64,000 nt of DNA from Argyresthia goedartella (Eukaryota; Arthropoda; Insecta; Lepidoptera; Argyresthiidae): NCBI GenBank assembly GCA_949825045.1, contig OX463807.1, positions 39,080,749 through 39,144,748 on the forward strand, given 5' to 3'. Below the pieces are notes generated by a model, which was not told the origin of the DNA, searched no databases, and saw nothing but the letters and a program-made list of their open reading frames with translations. This document shows, in pieces, positions 21,291-33,734 of this stretch. Position 1 is the stretch's first letter. Every line of letters begins with the position of its first letter. The translations under genes were made by a program, and so were the position numbers.

Positions 21291-22572
21291 ATCTTATTGC
21301 CTATCATTACAATTTGGTACGCTGTTACACTGAGTGAAACCACAGAAACTTAAAAAACCTTGATAATAATTAGAGACATTACTAGAGCAAGAATATAAAT
21401 TGAAATCGACAATCACTACTAAGTCCTTCTTTACGTAAGTCCATCCTACTTTAGTAAGAGTTGTACTATTTATCTAAATAACAACAAATATTCACTCTCA
21501 TACTCATACTTGGTGGAATATACACTATACATATTACAAACAAAAAAAATCTTTTTTTATAAACAGAAGCACTAAGAAGTTCAAATGCACATTCGTCTAA
21601 ATATACTTTATCCGGCATCAATAGTCGCCTCATCTCCAGCCTCGGTGTGGCCACGACAAATACTCCACCTTGCTTGCGCCCACCCGCTCGGTCACTCCGT
21701 AAAATCGAGAGACCTGGGGGTACTATTTCGGCGTCGTGTATTGATTGGTAACATCCTGTTTCCGTTATTGCAAATAAATCGGCATTATGAAGTTGTAGTC
21801 CCACACAGATTTCCTCTAATTTAGTTCGTAGTCCTCTTACGTGCTGATAGTAAAGTTGAATGGTTTTATTTTGTTGATTTGGACTAATTATTTGTTTGAC
21901 CCGACCTTGTGATTTCCGTATCTCTTCATTTTCGAAACCAGAACCATTCCCTGTATTTCACCTTCACATGCCAAATTTTCGAGTCACACAGCATATCGTA
22001 ATAACCCTCCGGAACCCCTATGATATAGGCGACAAATATAATGACCACCAAAATATTTTTTTCGTACTTAAAATGGCTAGCTAAATGACCACCAAAAGTT
22101 GCAGAAAATATCGGAGCAAAATACTGTGGTAGCTTAGGTGAAGGGTAAAAGGGGTGAGCGAAGCGAAGCCCCCTTTATCATTCGTGTTAGGTTGAACATG
22201 TAAGAACAACAAAAAATACTTAAAACATAAACTTAAGTAAACAAAACATAAAAAGAAGTTTGGTGATGATTTATCCAAACATAATTTGGTGGACATCCAT
22301 CCATTTTGGCAGTCATTTCGAATTTATTGGTAGTAAATTTTCGAATTTTTTGGTAATCGTTTAAACACAAGCCATAATAAATTACGCGTCATCCCTGTCC
22401 GTCCTGGTCTACACTCTTTCCACCTTGACGTCTACGTTGTTTCCGCAAACAGTTTCCACGTATTCCTTCATATCTTTTTCTGACACTGTTTTTCGTACCC
22501 GCCATACATGGAGGAACCTTTTCTGCTCAATTCCCATTATCTTTAAATCGTTAGTATTTCCGCCTTGCTGAA

Positions 22573-22806
22573 TGTACGGGTTTTAGCCGTACGCTCTTGT
22601 TATTGATGATGATTGATAAATGATAAGATTGGATATTGTAAAGGTAATTTAATGATTAAGAACAATTACGGAAATGCTATGATAAATGATTTGGACTGCT
22701 ATGAGCCACGCGGAGCTCTTGCTGTCCGAACGTGAACTGATTTGAATAGAAACGACAGCGGCCACGCAGGTCTGCTGAATTGGGAAAATGTGCGGTGTCC
22801 CGTACA
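22573..22806 (-). repeat. BEL-1 3' LTR, unit 1
   Basis: 234 bp with TGTACGGG...CCCGTACA ends. The same sequence is present at 29506-29739, at 36372-36603 (cut by a transposon two bases before its end) and, as the 5' LTR, at 61441-61676. Confidence 0.9.
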
Positions 22807-23083
22807 TGCTCCCGGGCGGGAGATGAAACATACTAATATGTTTCATCATAATGATGAATTGATGATGATAACAAAATATGAAATGTATATATATGAGTTA
22901 ACCTAAATGAGGTTTAGATTCAACATTGATATAAAATTATTAATTGAAAATGTTTGATGCAAATTAATTATTAAACTTAAATATTTCAGGTATTTCATCG
23001 TCTTTGATTATCTATAGGTGCTACACCTATGTCTTTCTCACTGAAAATTGTCTTGAAAAGAACACGCGCGATTCTAGCACTCT
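22807..23083 (-). other. BEL-1 env 3' untranslated region, unit 1
   Basis: Non-coding. It begins with a GC palindrome (CTCCCGGGCGGGAG at about 22809) and an 11-bp hairpin, GATGAAACATA/TATGTTTCATC (22822-22832 and 22837-22847). It then becomes AT-rich up to the env stop. The purine-rich stretch next to the LTR could be the polypurine tract. Confidence 0.5.
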
Positions 23084-25012
23084 TTAGTGAGGAGGAGCCC
23101 TGATCATTCGAATTACGCGGGCCAACACCAACGGTTTTGCTTTTTGCTCACTCACACCAGGCTCAATGCGCCTATCACTACACACACTGGCAATGACACT
23201 GCTGATGATTGCGGGCGCGGCGGCAGCGGCGGGCGAGGGAGCCTCCGCCCGCGCCCGGCTGCGCACCTGCACGCGCCGGAACGCGTAGAGCACGCATGCG
23301 ACTCCTCTAGCTCCAATTATAATAATGATTGCTGCATATTGATGAACGTCGTGGTATGATAGTCTCTCTGACAGCTCTGGGCTCTCCTTCATCTGCTTGA
23401 TCTGCTCACTAATTTCTTTCAGGCTTTGTTCCCGACTACTGACATCTTCTGTTTCATTATGGATTGGTATGGAGATATTCGTGATATGATTAATTTCTGC
23501 CATTCGTGGAAAGTCTATTTCGGAATGAGTCTTGATTTCATTCGTCATTTGGTTATGTGAGTAGGTAGTATGATAATCTCATTTGATAACACAACCATGA
23601 CCTACAGTCATAATTCCAACCTTGCTGAGTCGCTCGGCGGTAATCTGACGCTCGCACATTATTTTGACGGTGCATTGTTCGCAGCAGAAGTAAAAATACA
23701 TGTTGATATTATTTAATTCTGACCACTGATCTTCGCATTCTTTGGTGAATACTTCGCATCTGTTTAAATCTTTGTTCATTTGGCAAAGACTTGTGTCTGA
23801 TTTGATTTGATAAACAGTATTCTGTAGATGGCACAAATACGTGTCCCCGTCGATACTGTGACTGCATGTCTGTATGTCGTTGATTGTTAAGGGCAAGTAC
23901 GAATCTTTTGATAAATTGATCGCTAAGTGATCTGCGACTGGATTAATATAATTCATCTTTCCATTGACTTGCTGCGGTACTGAGAACACCCTGTATAATT
24001 AGTAGGGGTCTCGATTGATGAGTGGAATTCTGATCTCAAATATTACGTATTGCTGAGTTATTCTTGCTTTTACTTTGAGCAAACCGTACACCTTGTGCAT
24101 ATCTGTTTGTAAATTGCTGATGGGGAGGGAGAGATCTTTTGATAGCTGTCTTGATATAATGTCGAATTCATCTTGAAGTTGTTTCACACTGATTAAATTG
24201 ATGCTGAGTTGTCCATGATATACGTCCGTGATAGTGTCCAGTAAGGTATGCTGAATTCTCTTTATTTTTTGAAGCATGTTGTTTGCTATGATAACTGATA
24301 AGATGAAGTCATTAGTGAACGATACGTCTTGAATCTGCTTGTTCATAGAATTGTCCAAATTGTTTAGCCGTTGGTTGATGATTTTGTGTTGCTTATTCAT
24401 GACGTCCTCTGTCCTTTTCAGGAAATTTAATTCAGCTTCAACCACGGATGTTTGATTCTTCCATAATTGAAACAAATGCTTTTGATTATCTCTGACGAGT
24501 GTGATATCTTTTTGATAGTCTTCCGCGAATTGTTGATCTAATACGCCGAAGAGGCTGCGTGCGAAGTACCCGACCCCATCGATAAGCCCACGCCTTTGTC
24601 TGGCGTGCGTCTCTGATTCTTGCTGACTGGTCATAACACGGTTGTAGTACTCAAGTTCACTACAGTCGTGACGTAATTGCGATAAGACCGTGTCGCAATG
24701 TTCGTGTTCTTGTACTGAACAGATGTTGCTTAGATATTTTGAATGTTTGCTGAGTGCTATTATTCCTTCTTGATAGGGCTTCGTGTCGTAGTAGACGATG
24801 AGTTTCCATTCATCTCGTACAAGTTGTAAGTTTGATATTTTGTCGAAGTATAAACCTCGACTTTGATGAAGTGATTTGATATTTATTGATAAACACTGCG
24901 AAGTCGTAATAGTTGCCATCAAGAAGAGAAATGATATTAACATTGATACGAAGTTCGATTTCTTTTTGCGACATGACCTCACAGGTCTGTTTTTTGCTGG
25001 CTTGTCGTCCAT
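23084..25012 (-). pseudogene. env: BEL-1 env (F-type fusion protein), unit 1
   Basis: The frame starts at 25012 overlapping the end of pol by about 200 bases. It shows a basic N-terminus followed by a hydrophobic signal or anchor segment (FVSMLISFLFLMAT, about residues 23-36), a Cys-containing ectodomain, a furin-type basic cleavage motif at about residue 140, and a long coiled-coil-like helix. A predicted transmembrane helix (Ile-rich, at about 23340 in the genome) and a basic tail lie near the end. Two stops, TAA near 23999 and TGA near 23579, interrupt what is otherwise the same frame. Both are present in all three units and so predate the triplication. The last 40 residues are encoded by an abrupt GC-rich patch. 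Confidence 0.8.
23205..23300. other. GC-rich patch in the env tail
   Basis: About 95 bp of GGC/GCC-rich sequence in an AT-rich gene adds an Ala/Arg-rich tail. It resembles in composition the block at 21103-21290. It is present in all three units. Confidence 0.5.
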
Positions 25013-25872
25013 TCCTTCCCCGTTGCCCTTTTTGGTTGATACTTGGTATATTTGATTCCGACGAGGTAGGTAGAATGGACAACTTGACGATAGGTCGTTT
25101 CATTACGCCGTTTTTCGTTCGTAGCGTCACAACCCTGACGTAACCGTCCTTTCCCGGGTGTAAGGCAATGACTCTCCCTAGAGATCACTTGCCGGCCGGT
25201 AAGTTAGCATCGTGTATTAGAACGATGTCATCGATTTTGATGTTGTCTTTGGCTTGTTTTCATTTGCTTTTTGTTGTGATTTGTGAAAGATACTTGGTGC
25301 GCCACCTTTTCCAAATGTCTTCGAATATTTTCTGCGCCAACTGCCACCTTGTTCTTTCGTCTCTCTCTGTTTCGATGATAGTTAACGTCGGTCCATTTGT
25401 TAAAAAGTGTGCTGGTGTTAAGTAATTTAGATCCTCTGGGTCTTCTGATAATGGACACAACGGCCTGGTATTGAGACAAGCTTCCAACTGTGCTAATAAC
25501 GTCGAAAATTCTTCATAAGTTAACTTTTGCTCTCCGATGACTCGTTTAAGGTGATATTTGAGACTCTTCACCGCGGCTTCCCAAATTCCACCTGCTGAAG
25601 GCTATGATAGCGCTATAAAGTGCCATTTGATCTCTATCTCATTGATATCTGCTAAGAACTCATTGTTTATGATTTCTTTAAGATTGATATGTTCTCGTTG
25701 CAATGACCTGCTTGCACGTAAAAAGTTCTTCGCATTTTCGCTATGAATGTGGCGTGGTGTACTCTTGCGAGCTGATAGTCTTCTGATTGCTGTTAAGAAT
25801 GCTGAGGACGTTAAGTCTGAGACTAACTCCAGGTGAACTGCTTTTGTCACCATGCACACGAACACTGCAACG
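24810..25872 (-). pseudogene. pol: BEL-1 integrase core and C-terminal domain, unit 1
   Basis: Reading from 25872, the minus strand gives VFVCMVTKAVHLELVSDLTS (integrase core with the strand after the first catalytic Asp), then SLKYHLKRVIGEQKLTYEEF and LEACLNTRPLCPLSEDP, then the DUF5641-type tail with DDIVLIHDANLPAGK and RVIALHPGK. The upstream integrase half is at 51931-52365, because BEL-2 inserted between them at TAGCC. Frame breaks near 25600, 25190 and 25130 inactivate it. The gene end overlaps the env start. Confidence 0.82.
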
Positions 25873-25877
25873 TAGCC

Positions 25878-26450
25878 TGTTTAATATTTATGCTTCGGAA
25901 CGCACCTCCTCTTGTTGCGCGACTCGGAACGGAAACAGAGCCGCAGCTGTCACTCGTACGGAAACGAGAGGAGAAATTGGAGGTTATCTTTTCCTTACTC
26001 TTTGTCTTGTCTCGTCGGTGAGAACAAACATGTCGGCTCGGGCATCGTGATTTTGATGGTATTTCGGTTCCAATTATCAAATACAGGCGTCGGGCCTGGT
26101 CGGAGTGTTGATCATCTACATCGTCGGGAAATAAGTAGATTCGCGTCAGCGGTCAAGTGATCCGTGTCGTGATTGAAAATCGTCGTATCGGACGGCGATT
26201 CCACGTGTCGGCAGGCAGCACGCCGGCGGCAGCGTCGGGCAGCGACAGCGAAACGACGGCAAGGTTTCGACTCCTCTCCTATCCCAAACTGTGCCCTTTT
26301 CCCGAATTCCCGTCTCGAAATCGAGCTTTCGATCTCCTGTCTACGGTGACAAGGTCAGTAAAAATTCATTCACTTCTTTTCTCTCACGTGTTGGCAAAAG
26401 CACACCCCCTTCGGATTCCACGCCGTTCGGTAGGCGTGGAAAATTAAACA
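25878..26450 (+). repeat. BEL-2 5' LTR, unit 1 copy
   Basis: 573 bp from TGTTTAATATT to AAATTAAACA, preceded by TAGCC (25873-25877), one half of the BEL-2 target duplication. It contains the hairpin CCACGCC-GTTCGGTA-GGCGTGG (26418-26439). Sister copies are at 32811-33383 and 42029-42594, and the 3' LTR at 51355-51925. Confidence 0.9.
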
Positions 26451-26801
26451 TTTTGGTAGCAGGAGCGCGGTTTTCCTAGTGGAAAATCATCGATTCATGG
26501 TTGCCTTTGTCACATTGTAGTTGGGAGAAAAGAATATCTCAGATTGGCTCAAGTCGGCAATGAGTCTGTGGTCGGTATACCACGATTAAAGTTCATTTTC
26601 GGTAAGTGAAAGTATACGTGCCAATTTAGTTAACAGTTGTTATAAATTTGTAGTCGGAAACTACTGTTGTTGCGCATAAAAGATTGAACAGTCATTCTGC
26701 GAAGCCTAGATTGTATTACTTGCGGTAGAACGTCGGGTTCTATAGTCCTACAGTGTTATTTCGGTTTACACAGCAGGGTCGGGCTATTTAAGGGGTATTT
26801 A
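26451..26801 (+). other. BEL-2 leader with primer-binding site, unit 1
   Basis: TGGTAGCAGGAGCGCGG (26454-26470) lies 3 nt after the LTR and is a primer-binding site. The rest is a non-coding leader that stops at 26801, where the tandem junction cuts BEL-2 off. It also occurs in unit 2 (33384-33734) and continues into the full element from 42595. Confidence 0.75.
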
Positions 26802-26944
26802 CGCCGGACGTTTTTACGCCTTTCTCACAAAAATGTACCTCAGTTAAGCCCCAATAAGAGACTCCCAACCAAACCATGAGTGAGGATGGAAAATGACCTC
26901 ATTGGACACGCGGAATACGGTTGCTCGCTTCTTCACTGCTGTAT
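26802..26944 (-). repeat. Tandem junction 1: filler plus inverted maT fragment
   Basis: Seven bases (CGCCGGA) are followed by 134 bp (26809-26942) that are the reverse complement of maT 19553-19686, then two bases, then maT resumes in direct orientation at the base equivalent to 20012. The identical structure recurs at 33735-33877. Confidence 0.92.
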
Positions 26945-27137
26945 GTGCTGCGATAGACGACTGGCCGCGCAGAATAAAGGCCTGTATTCAAAATCGCGGG
27001 AGTCATTTTGAATAAAATTTATTACCATAAGAATCTATGTTTTATTAAGTTCATTTTGCTATATAAATGTTTACATAAATAATAAACATGTCTAAATTAT
27101 TTCATATTGCACATGTGACAGAACTTATGACCTGACT

Positions 27138-29500
27138 ATGTATATTTTCAATTGAGTCAATATGTATCTTGTGGGACTCCAAACCACAGAACAATATTCC
27201 AGCTTACTCCGGATAAAACTATTGTAGAGTGTTATCATGGAACGAGGATTACGAAGGTCTTTCGACAGTCTTGATAGGAAACCAAGCAACAGGTTACAGG
27301 ATAGCTGTAGGTAATTATAGTGCGACCTAAAATGCCTAAAGTCTAAACTTAAGGGATTAAATATGGCCAGAAATGCATTTTTAGCTTCAATTCTAGGCTA
27401 AACTAGACAACATAAAAATGTAGGATAAATATATGTTATAAAAGGTCTATTATAGATATGAATGGACTTTTAAAATTACCGGATATCTGTTATATTTAAT
27501 ACTTAAAAATATTTTTCGCAATGCATTATTATAAAACTAAATGAACAAGCGCTCGGAGACTAAATCAGTTTCCTATATGAAACTTACACGCAAAAATAGG
27601 TAAAAGTAAGGGAAAATTTTTGGTTGTTTTATTTTATTTTTGATGTTATTATTACAGGAGTTTAGTAATATTTTCTATAATTTTCTCGGTCTCGGAGCTC
27701 GGGCTGCCCCGCGGGGCTCTGCGCGGGAGCATGCATCAGTCTGCTTCGACGCGATGCGATGGGTATTTGTTTTCTTTGTCTAATTCTCAATGCCATTGGC
27801 CTATGTTCAGCCCTTAAGAGCTAACTCCGTGTCCAGTATTACTCCTAAGTCACGAACCGTGTCAACACTCTTAAGTTTCTGGCTACCTATATTATATTGG
27901 TAATCTTTAAATTCGTTATTTGTCGTTGAGAATTTTATAATGAAGCATTTGTCGATATTGAGCCACATGCTATTATTCTCGCACCAAGTAGATAGAGAGA
28001 GTAAGTCATTCTGTATGGTCATATAAGTCATTATGTGTGGCCTGCCTCGCTCCCCCGGGCGTATGCTCGGGGCTCTGCGGCGGCGGCGGTGGCGGCGGCG
28101 GCGGCGGCTCGACACGGCACGCTCACCGCGAGCTTGCGGGTGGTACGCGTCGACCGGCATCAACAGCTCGACCGCCGCGCGCACGCCTACCCTCCCCCCC
28201 ACACCCGGGCTCACTACAACTAGATCTTATTACCTATCATTACAATTTGGTACGCTGTTACACTGAGTGAAACCACAGAAACTTAAAAAACCTTGATAAT
28301 AATTAGAGACATTACTAGAGCAAGAATATAAATTGAAATCGACAATCACTACTAAGTCCTTCTTTACGTAAGTCCATCCTACTTTAGTAAGAGTTGTACT
28401 ATTTATCTAAATAACAACAAATATTCACTCTCATACTCATACTTGGTGGAATATACACTATACATATTACAAACAAAAAAAATCTTTTTTTATAAACAGA
28501 AGCACTAAGAAGTTCAAATGCACATTCGTCTAAATATACTTTATCCGGCATCAATAGTCGCCTCATCTCCAGCCTCGGTGTGGCCACGACAAATACTCCA
28601 CCTTGCTTGCGCCCACCCGCTCGGTCACTCCGTAAAATCGAGAGACCTGGGGGTACTATTTCGGCGTCGTGTATTGATTGGCAACATCCTGTTTCCGTTA
28701 TTGCAAATAAATCGGCATTATGAAGTTGTAGTCCCACACAGATTTCCTCTAATTTAGTTTGTAGTCCTCTTACGTTCTGATAGTAAAGTTGAATGGTTTT
28801 ATTTTGTTGATTTGGACTAATTATTTGTTTGACCCGACCTTGTGATTTCCATATCTCTTCATTTTCGAAACCAGAACCATTCCCTGTATTTCACCTTCAC
28901 ATGCCAAATTTTCGAGTCACACAGCATATCGTAATAACCCTCCGGAACCCCTATGATATAGGCGACAAATATAATGACCACCAAAATATTTTTTTCGTAC
29001 TTAAAATGGCTAGCTAAATGACCACCAAAAGTTGCAGAAAATATCGGAGCAAAATACTGTGGTAGCTTAGGTGAAGGGTAAAAGGGGTGAGCGAAGCGAA
29101 GCCCCCTTTATCATTCGTGTTAGGTTGAACATGTAAGAACAACAAAAAATACTTAAAACATAAACTTAAGTAAACAAAACATAAAAAGAAGTTTGGTGAT
29201 GATTTATCCAAACATAATTTGGTGGACATCCATCCATTTTGGCAGTCATTTCGAATTTATTGGTAGTAAATTTTCGAATTTTTTGGTAATCGTTTAAACA
29301 CAAGCCATAATAAATTACGCGTCATCCCTGTCCGTCCTGGTCTACACTCTTTCCACCTTGACGTCTACGTTGTTTCCGCAAACAGTTTCCACGTATTCCT
29401 TCATATCTTTTTCTGACACTGTTTTTCGTACCCGCCATACATGGAGGAACCTTTTATGCTCAATTCCCTTTATCTCTAAATCGTTAGTATTTCCGCCTTG
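27138..29500 (-). pseudogene. LINE-2 remnants, unit 2
   Basis: Second copy of the LINE-2 block: RT fragments at 27138-27380 and 27807-28033, endonuclease at 28399-28770, ORF1 piece at about 29318-29500, with the GC-rich block at 28036-28223. Differences from unit 1 are single bases, for example Y to C in the endonuclease TETGC motif region. Confidence 0.75.
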
Positions 29501-29505
29501 CTGAA

Positions 29506-29739
29506 TGTACGGGTTTTAGCCGTACGCTCTTGTTATTGATGATGATTGATAAATGATAAGATTGGATATTGTAAAGGTAATTTAATGATTAAGAACAATT
29601 ACGGAAATGCTATGATAAATGATTTGGACTGCTATGAGCCACGCGGAGCTCTTGCTGTCCGAACGTGAACTGATTTGAATAGAAACGACAGCGGCCACGC
29701 AGGTCTGCTGAATTGGGAAAATGTGCGGTGTCCCGTACA
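29506..29739 (-). repeat. BEL-1 3' LTR, unit 2
   Basis: Intact 234-bp LTR copy with TGTACGGG...CCCGTACA ends, preceded by CTGAA. Confidence 0.9.
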
Positions 29740-30016
29740 TGCTCCCGGGCGGGAGATGAAACATACTAATATGTTTCATCATAATGATGAATTGATGATG
29801 ATAACAAAATATGAAATGTATATATATGAGTTAACCTAAATGAGGTTTAGATTCATAATTGATATAAAATTATTAATTGAAAATGTTTGATGCAAATTAA
29901 TTATTAAACTTAAATATTTCAGGCATTTCATCGTCTTTGATTATCTATAGGTGCTACACCTATGTCTTTCTCACTGAACATTGTCTTGAAAAGAACACGC
30001 GCGATTCTAGCACTCT

Positions 30017-31945
30017 TTAGTGAGGAGGAGCCCTGATCATTCGAATTACGCGGGCCAACACCAACGGTTTTGCTTTTTGCTCACTCACACCAGGCTCAAT
30101 GCGCCTATCACTACACACACTGGCATTGACACTGCTGATGATTGCGGGCACGGCGGCAGCGGCGGGCGAGGGAGCCTCCGCCCGCGCCCGGCTGCGCACC
30201 TGCACGCGCCGGAACGCGTAGAGCACGCATGCGACTCCTCTAGCTCCAATTATAATAATGATTGCTGCATATTGATGAACGTCGTGGTATGATAGTCTCT
30301 CTGACAGCTCTGGGCTCTCCTTCATCTGCTTGATCTGCTCACTAATTTCTTTCAGGCTTTGTTCCCGACTACTGACATCTTCTGTTTCATTATGGATTGG
30401 TATGGAGATATTCGTGATATGATTAATTTCTGCCATTCGTGGAAAGTCTATTTCGGAATGAGTCTTGATTTCATTCGTCATTTGGTTATGTGAGTAGGTA
30501 GTATGATAATCTCATTTGATAACACAACCATGACCTACAGTCATAATTCCAACCTTGCTGAGTCGCTCGGCGGTAATCTGACGCTCGCACATTATTTTGA
30601 CGGTGCATTGTTCGCAGCAGAAGTAAAAATACATGTTGATATTATTTAATTCTGACCACTGATCTTCGCATTCTTTGGTGAATACTTCGCATCTGTTTAA
30701 ATCTTTGTTCATTTGGCAAAGACTTGTGTCTGATTTGATTTGATAAACAGTATTCTGTAGATGGCACAAATACGTGTCCCCGTCGATACTGTGACTGCAT
30801 GTCTGTATGTCGTTGATTGTTAAGGGCAAGTACGAATCTTTTGATAAATTGATCGCTAAGTGATCTGCGACTGGATTGATACAATTCATCTTTCTATTGA
30901 CTTGCTGCGGTACTGAGAACACCCTGTATAATTAGTAGGGGTCTCGATTGATGAGTGGAATTCTGATCTCAAATATTACGTATTGCTGAGTTATTCTTGC
31001 TTTTACTTTGAGCAAACCGTATACCTTGTGCATATCTGTTTGTAAATTGCTGATGGGGAGGGAGAGATCTTTTGATAGCTGTCTTGATATAATGTCGAAT
31101 TCATCTTGAAGTTGTTTCACACTGATTAAATTGATGCTGAGTTGTCCATGATATACGTCCGTGATAGTGTCCAGTAAGGTATGCTGAATTCTCTTTATTT
31201 TTTGAAGCATGTTGTTTGCTATGATAACTGATAAGATGAAGTCATTAGTGAACGATACGTCTTGAATCTGCTTGTTCATAGAATTGTCCAAATTGTTTAG
31301 CCGTTGGTTGATGATTTTGTGTTGCTTATTCATGACGTCCTCTGTCCTTTTCAGGAAATTTAATTCAGCTTCAACCACGGATGTTTGATTCTTCCATAAT
31401 TGAAACAAATGCTTTTGATTATCTCTGACGAGTGTGATATCTTTTTGATAGTCTTCCGCGAATTGTTGATCTAATACGCCGAAGAGGCTGCGTGCGAAGT
31501 ACCCGACCCCGTCGATAAGCCCACGCCTTTGTCTGGCGTGTGTCTCTGATTCTTGCTGACTGGTCATAACACGGTTGTAGTACTCAAGTTCACTACAGTC
31601 GTGACGTAATTGCGATAAGACCGTGTCGCAATGTTCGTGTTCTTGTACTGAACAGATGTTGCTTAGATATTTTGAATGTTTGCTGAGTGCTATTATTCCT
31701 TCTTGATAGGGCGTCGTGTCGTAGTAGACGATGAGTTTCCATTCATCTCGTACAAGTTGTAAGTTTGATATTTTGTCGAACTATAAACCTCGACTTTGAT
31801 TAAGTGATTTGATATTTATTGATAAACACTGCGAAGTCGTAATAGTTGCCATCAAGAAGAGAAATGATATTAACATTGATACGAAGTTCGATTTCTTTTT
31901 GCGACATGACCTCACAGGTCTGTTTTTTGCTGGCTTGTCGTCCAT
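30017..31945 (-). pseudogene. env: BEL-1 env, unit 2
   Basis: Copy of the unit 1 env with the same two old stops (near 30932 and 30512) plus a private one. A single base change at about 31782 turns a Tyr codon near residue 55 into TAG, so the downstream open part starts only at an internal Met at 31567. The extra stop arose after the duplication. Confidence 0.8.
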
Positions 31946-32805
31946 TCCTTCCCCGTTGCCCTTTTTGGTTGATACTTGGTATATTTGATTCCGACGAGGT
32001 AGGTAAAATGGACAACTTGACGATAGGTCGTTTCATTACGCCGTTTTTCGTTTGTAGCGTCACAACCCTGACATAACCGTCCTTTCCCGGGTGTAAGGCA
32101 ATGACTCTCCCTAGAGCTCACTTGCCGGCCGGTAAGTTAGCATCGTGTATTAGAACGATGTCATCGATTTTGATGTTGTCTTTGGCTTGTTTCCATTTGC
32201 TTTTTGTTGTGATTTGTGAAAGATACTCGGTGCGCCACCTTTTCTAAATGTCTTCGAATATTTTCTGCGCCAACTGCCACCTTGTTCTTTCGTCTCTCTC
32301 TGTTTCGATGATAGTTAACGTCGGTCCATTTGTTAAAAAGTGTGCTGATGTTAAGTAATTTAGATCCTTTGGGTCTTCTGATAATGGACACAACGGCCTG
32401 GTATTGAGACAAGCTTCCAACTGTGCTAATAACGTCGAAAATTCTTCATAAGTTAACTTTTGCTCTCCGATGACTCGTTTAAGGTGATATTTGAGACTCT
32501 TCACCGCGGCTTCCCAAATTCCACCTGCTGAAGGCTATGATAGCGCTATAAAGTGCCATTTGATCTCTATCTCATTGATATCTGCTAAGAACTCATTGTT
32601 TATGATTTCTTTAAGATTGATATGTTCTCGTTGCAATGACCTGCTTGCACGTAAAAAGTTCTTCGCATTTTCGCTATGAATGTGGCGTGGTGTACTCTTG
32701 CGAGCTGATAGTCTTCTGATTGCTGTTAAGAATGCTGAGGACGTTAAGTCTGAGACTAACTCCAGGTGAACTGCTTTTGTCACCATGCACACGAACACTG
32801 CAACG
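31743..32805 (-). pseudogene. pol: BEL-1 integrase end, unit 2
   Basis: Copy of the core and DUF5641-type tail (32535-32798, 32244-32504 and about 31800-32160). It carries extra private changes, including a stop that shortens the middle fragment at 32244. Confidence 0.8.
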
Positions 32806-32810
32806 TAGCC

Positions 32811-33383
32811 TGTTTAATATTTATGCTTCGGAACGCACCTCCTCTTGTTGCGCGACTCGGAACGGAAACAGAGCCGCAGCTGTCACTCGTACGGAAACGA
32901 GAGGAGAAATTGGAGGTTATCTTTTCCTTACTCTTTGTCTTGTCTCGTCGGTGAGAACAAACATGTCGGCTCGGGCATCGTGATTTTGATGGTATTTCGG
33001 TTCCAATTATCAAATACAGGCGTCGGGCCTGGTCGGAGTGTTGATCATCTACATCGTCGGGAAATAAGTAGATTCGCGTCAGCGGTCAAGTGATCCGTGT
33101 CGTGATTGAAAATCGTCGTATCGGACGGCGATTCCACGTGTCGGCAGGCAGCACGCCGGCGGCAGCGTCGGGCAGCGACAGCGAAACGACGGCAAGGTTT
33201 CGACTCCTCTCCTATCCCAAACTGTGCCCTTTTCCCGAATTCCCGTCTCGAAATCGAGCTTTCGATCTCCTGTCTACGGTGACAAGGTCAGTAAAAATTC
33301 ATTCACTTCTTTTCTCTCACGTGTTGGCAAAAGCACACCCCCTTCGGATTCCACGCCGTTCGGTAGGCGTGGAAAATTAAACA
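32811..33383 (+). repeat. BEL-2 5' LTR, unit 2 copy
   Basis: Full 573-bp LTR copy, followed by the primer-binding site and leader that stop at the tandem junction. Confidence 0.9.
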
Positions 33384-33734
33384 TTTTGGTAGCAGGAGCG
33401 CGGTTTTCTTAGTGGGAAATCATCAATTCACGGTTGCCTTTGTCACATTGTAGTTGGGAGAAAAGAATATCTCAGATTGGCTCAAGTCGGCAATGAGTCT
33501 GTGGTCGGTATACCACGATTAAAGTTCATTTTCGGTAAGTGAAAGTATACGTGCCAATTTAGTTAACAGTTGTTATAAATTTGTAGTCGGAAACTACTGT
33601 TGTTGCGCATAAAAGATTGAACAGTCATTCTGCGAAGCCTAGATTGTATTACTTGCGGTAGAACGTCGGGTTCTATAGTCCTACAGTGTTATTTCGGTTT
33701 ACACAGCAGGGTCGGGCTATTTAAGGGGTATTTA

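Larger units (their letters stand above)
20205..22567 (-). pseudogene. LINE-2 ORF2/ORF1 remnants, unit 1
   Basis: Reading the minus strand, ORF1 sequence lies at about 22385-22567 (FLHVWRVRKTVSEKDMKEY), an EEP endonuclease N-terminus at 21466-21840 (DLFAITETGC, then GLSILRSDRAGGRKQGG), an RT fragment at 20874-21100 (LSLSTWCENNSMWLN, TVRDLGVILD), and an RT C-terminal fragment at about 20205-20450 (RLSKDLRNPRSMITLY, RSKLEYCSVVWSP). Between ORF1 and the endonuclease (22000-22384) is AT-rich sequence with the repeated motif GACCACCAAAA; between endonuclease and RT is a GC-rich block. Much of the element is deleted. The ORF1 frame continues at 61682 beyond BEL-1, which shows BEL-1 inserted into LINE-2. 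Confidence 0.75.
20012..26944. repeat. Tandem unit 1 of 3 (6,933 bp)
   Basis: It begins inside the maT 3' end and contains LINE-2 remnants, the BEL-1 3' LTR, env and integrase end, the BEL-2 5' LTR and leader, a 7-bp filler and an inverted maT piece. The next unit starts at 26945 with the same maT base, offset exactly 6,933. The copies differ by scattered substitutions only. Confidence 0.95.

Noticed and set aside
21100..21337. Several overlapping open frames on both strands in the GC-rich block (and in units 2 and 3)
   Set aside because: Open only because GGC/CCG composition lacks stop codons; no domain and no conservation beyond the tandem copy.
25833..26479. Open frames on both strands across the BEL-2 LTR
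   Set aside because: LTR sequence; frames are short, overlap on both strands and recur only because the LTR is repeated four times.
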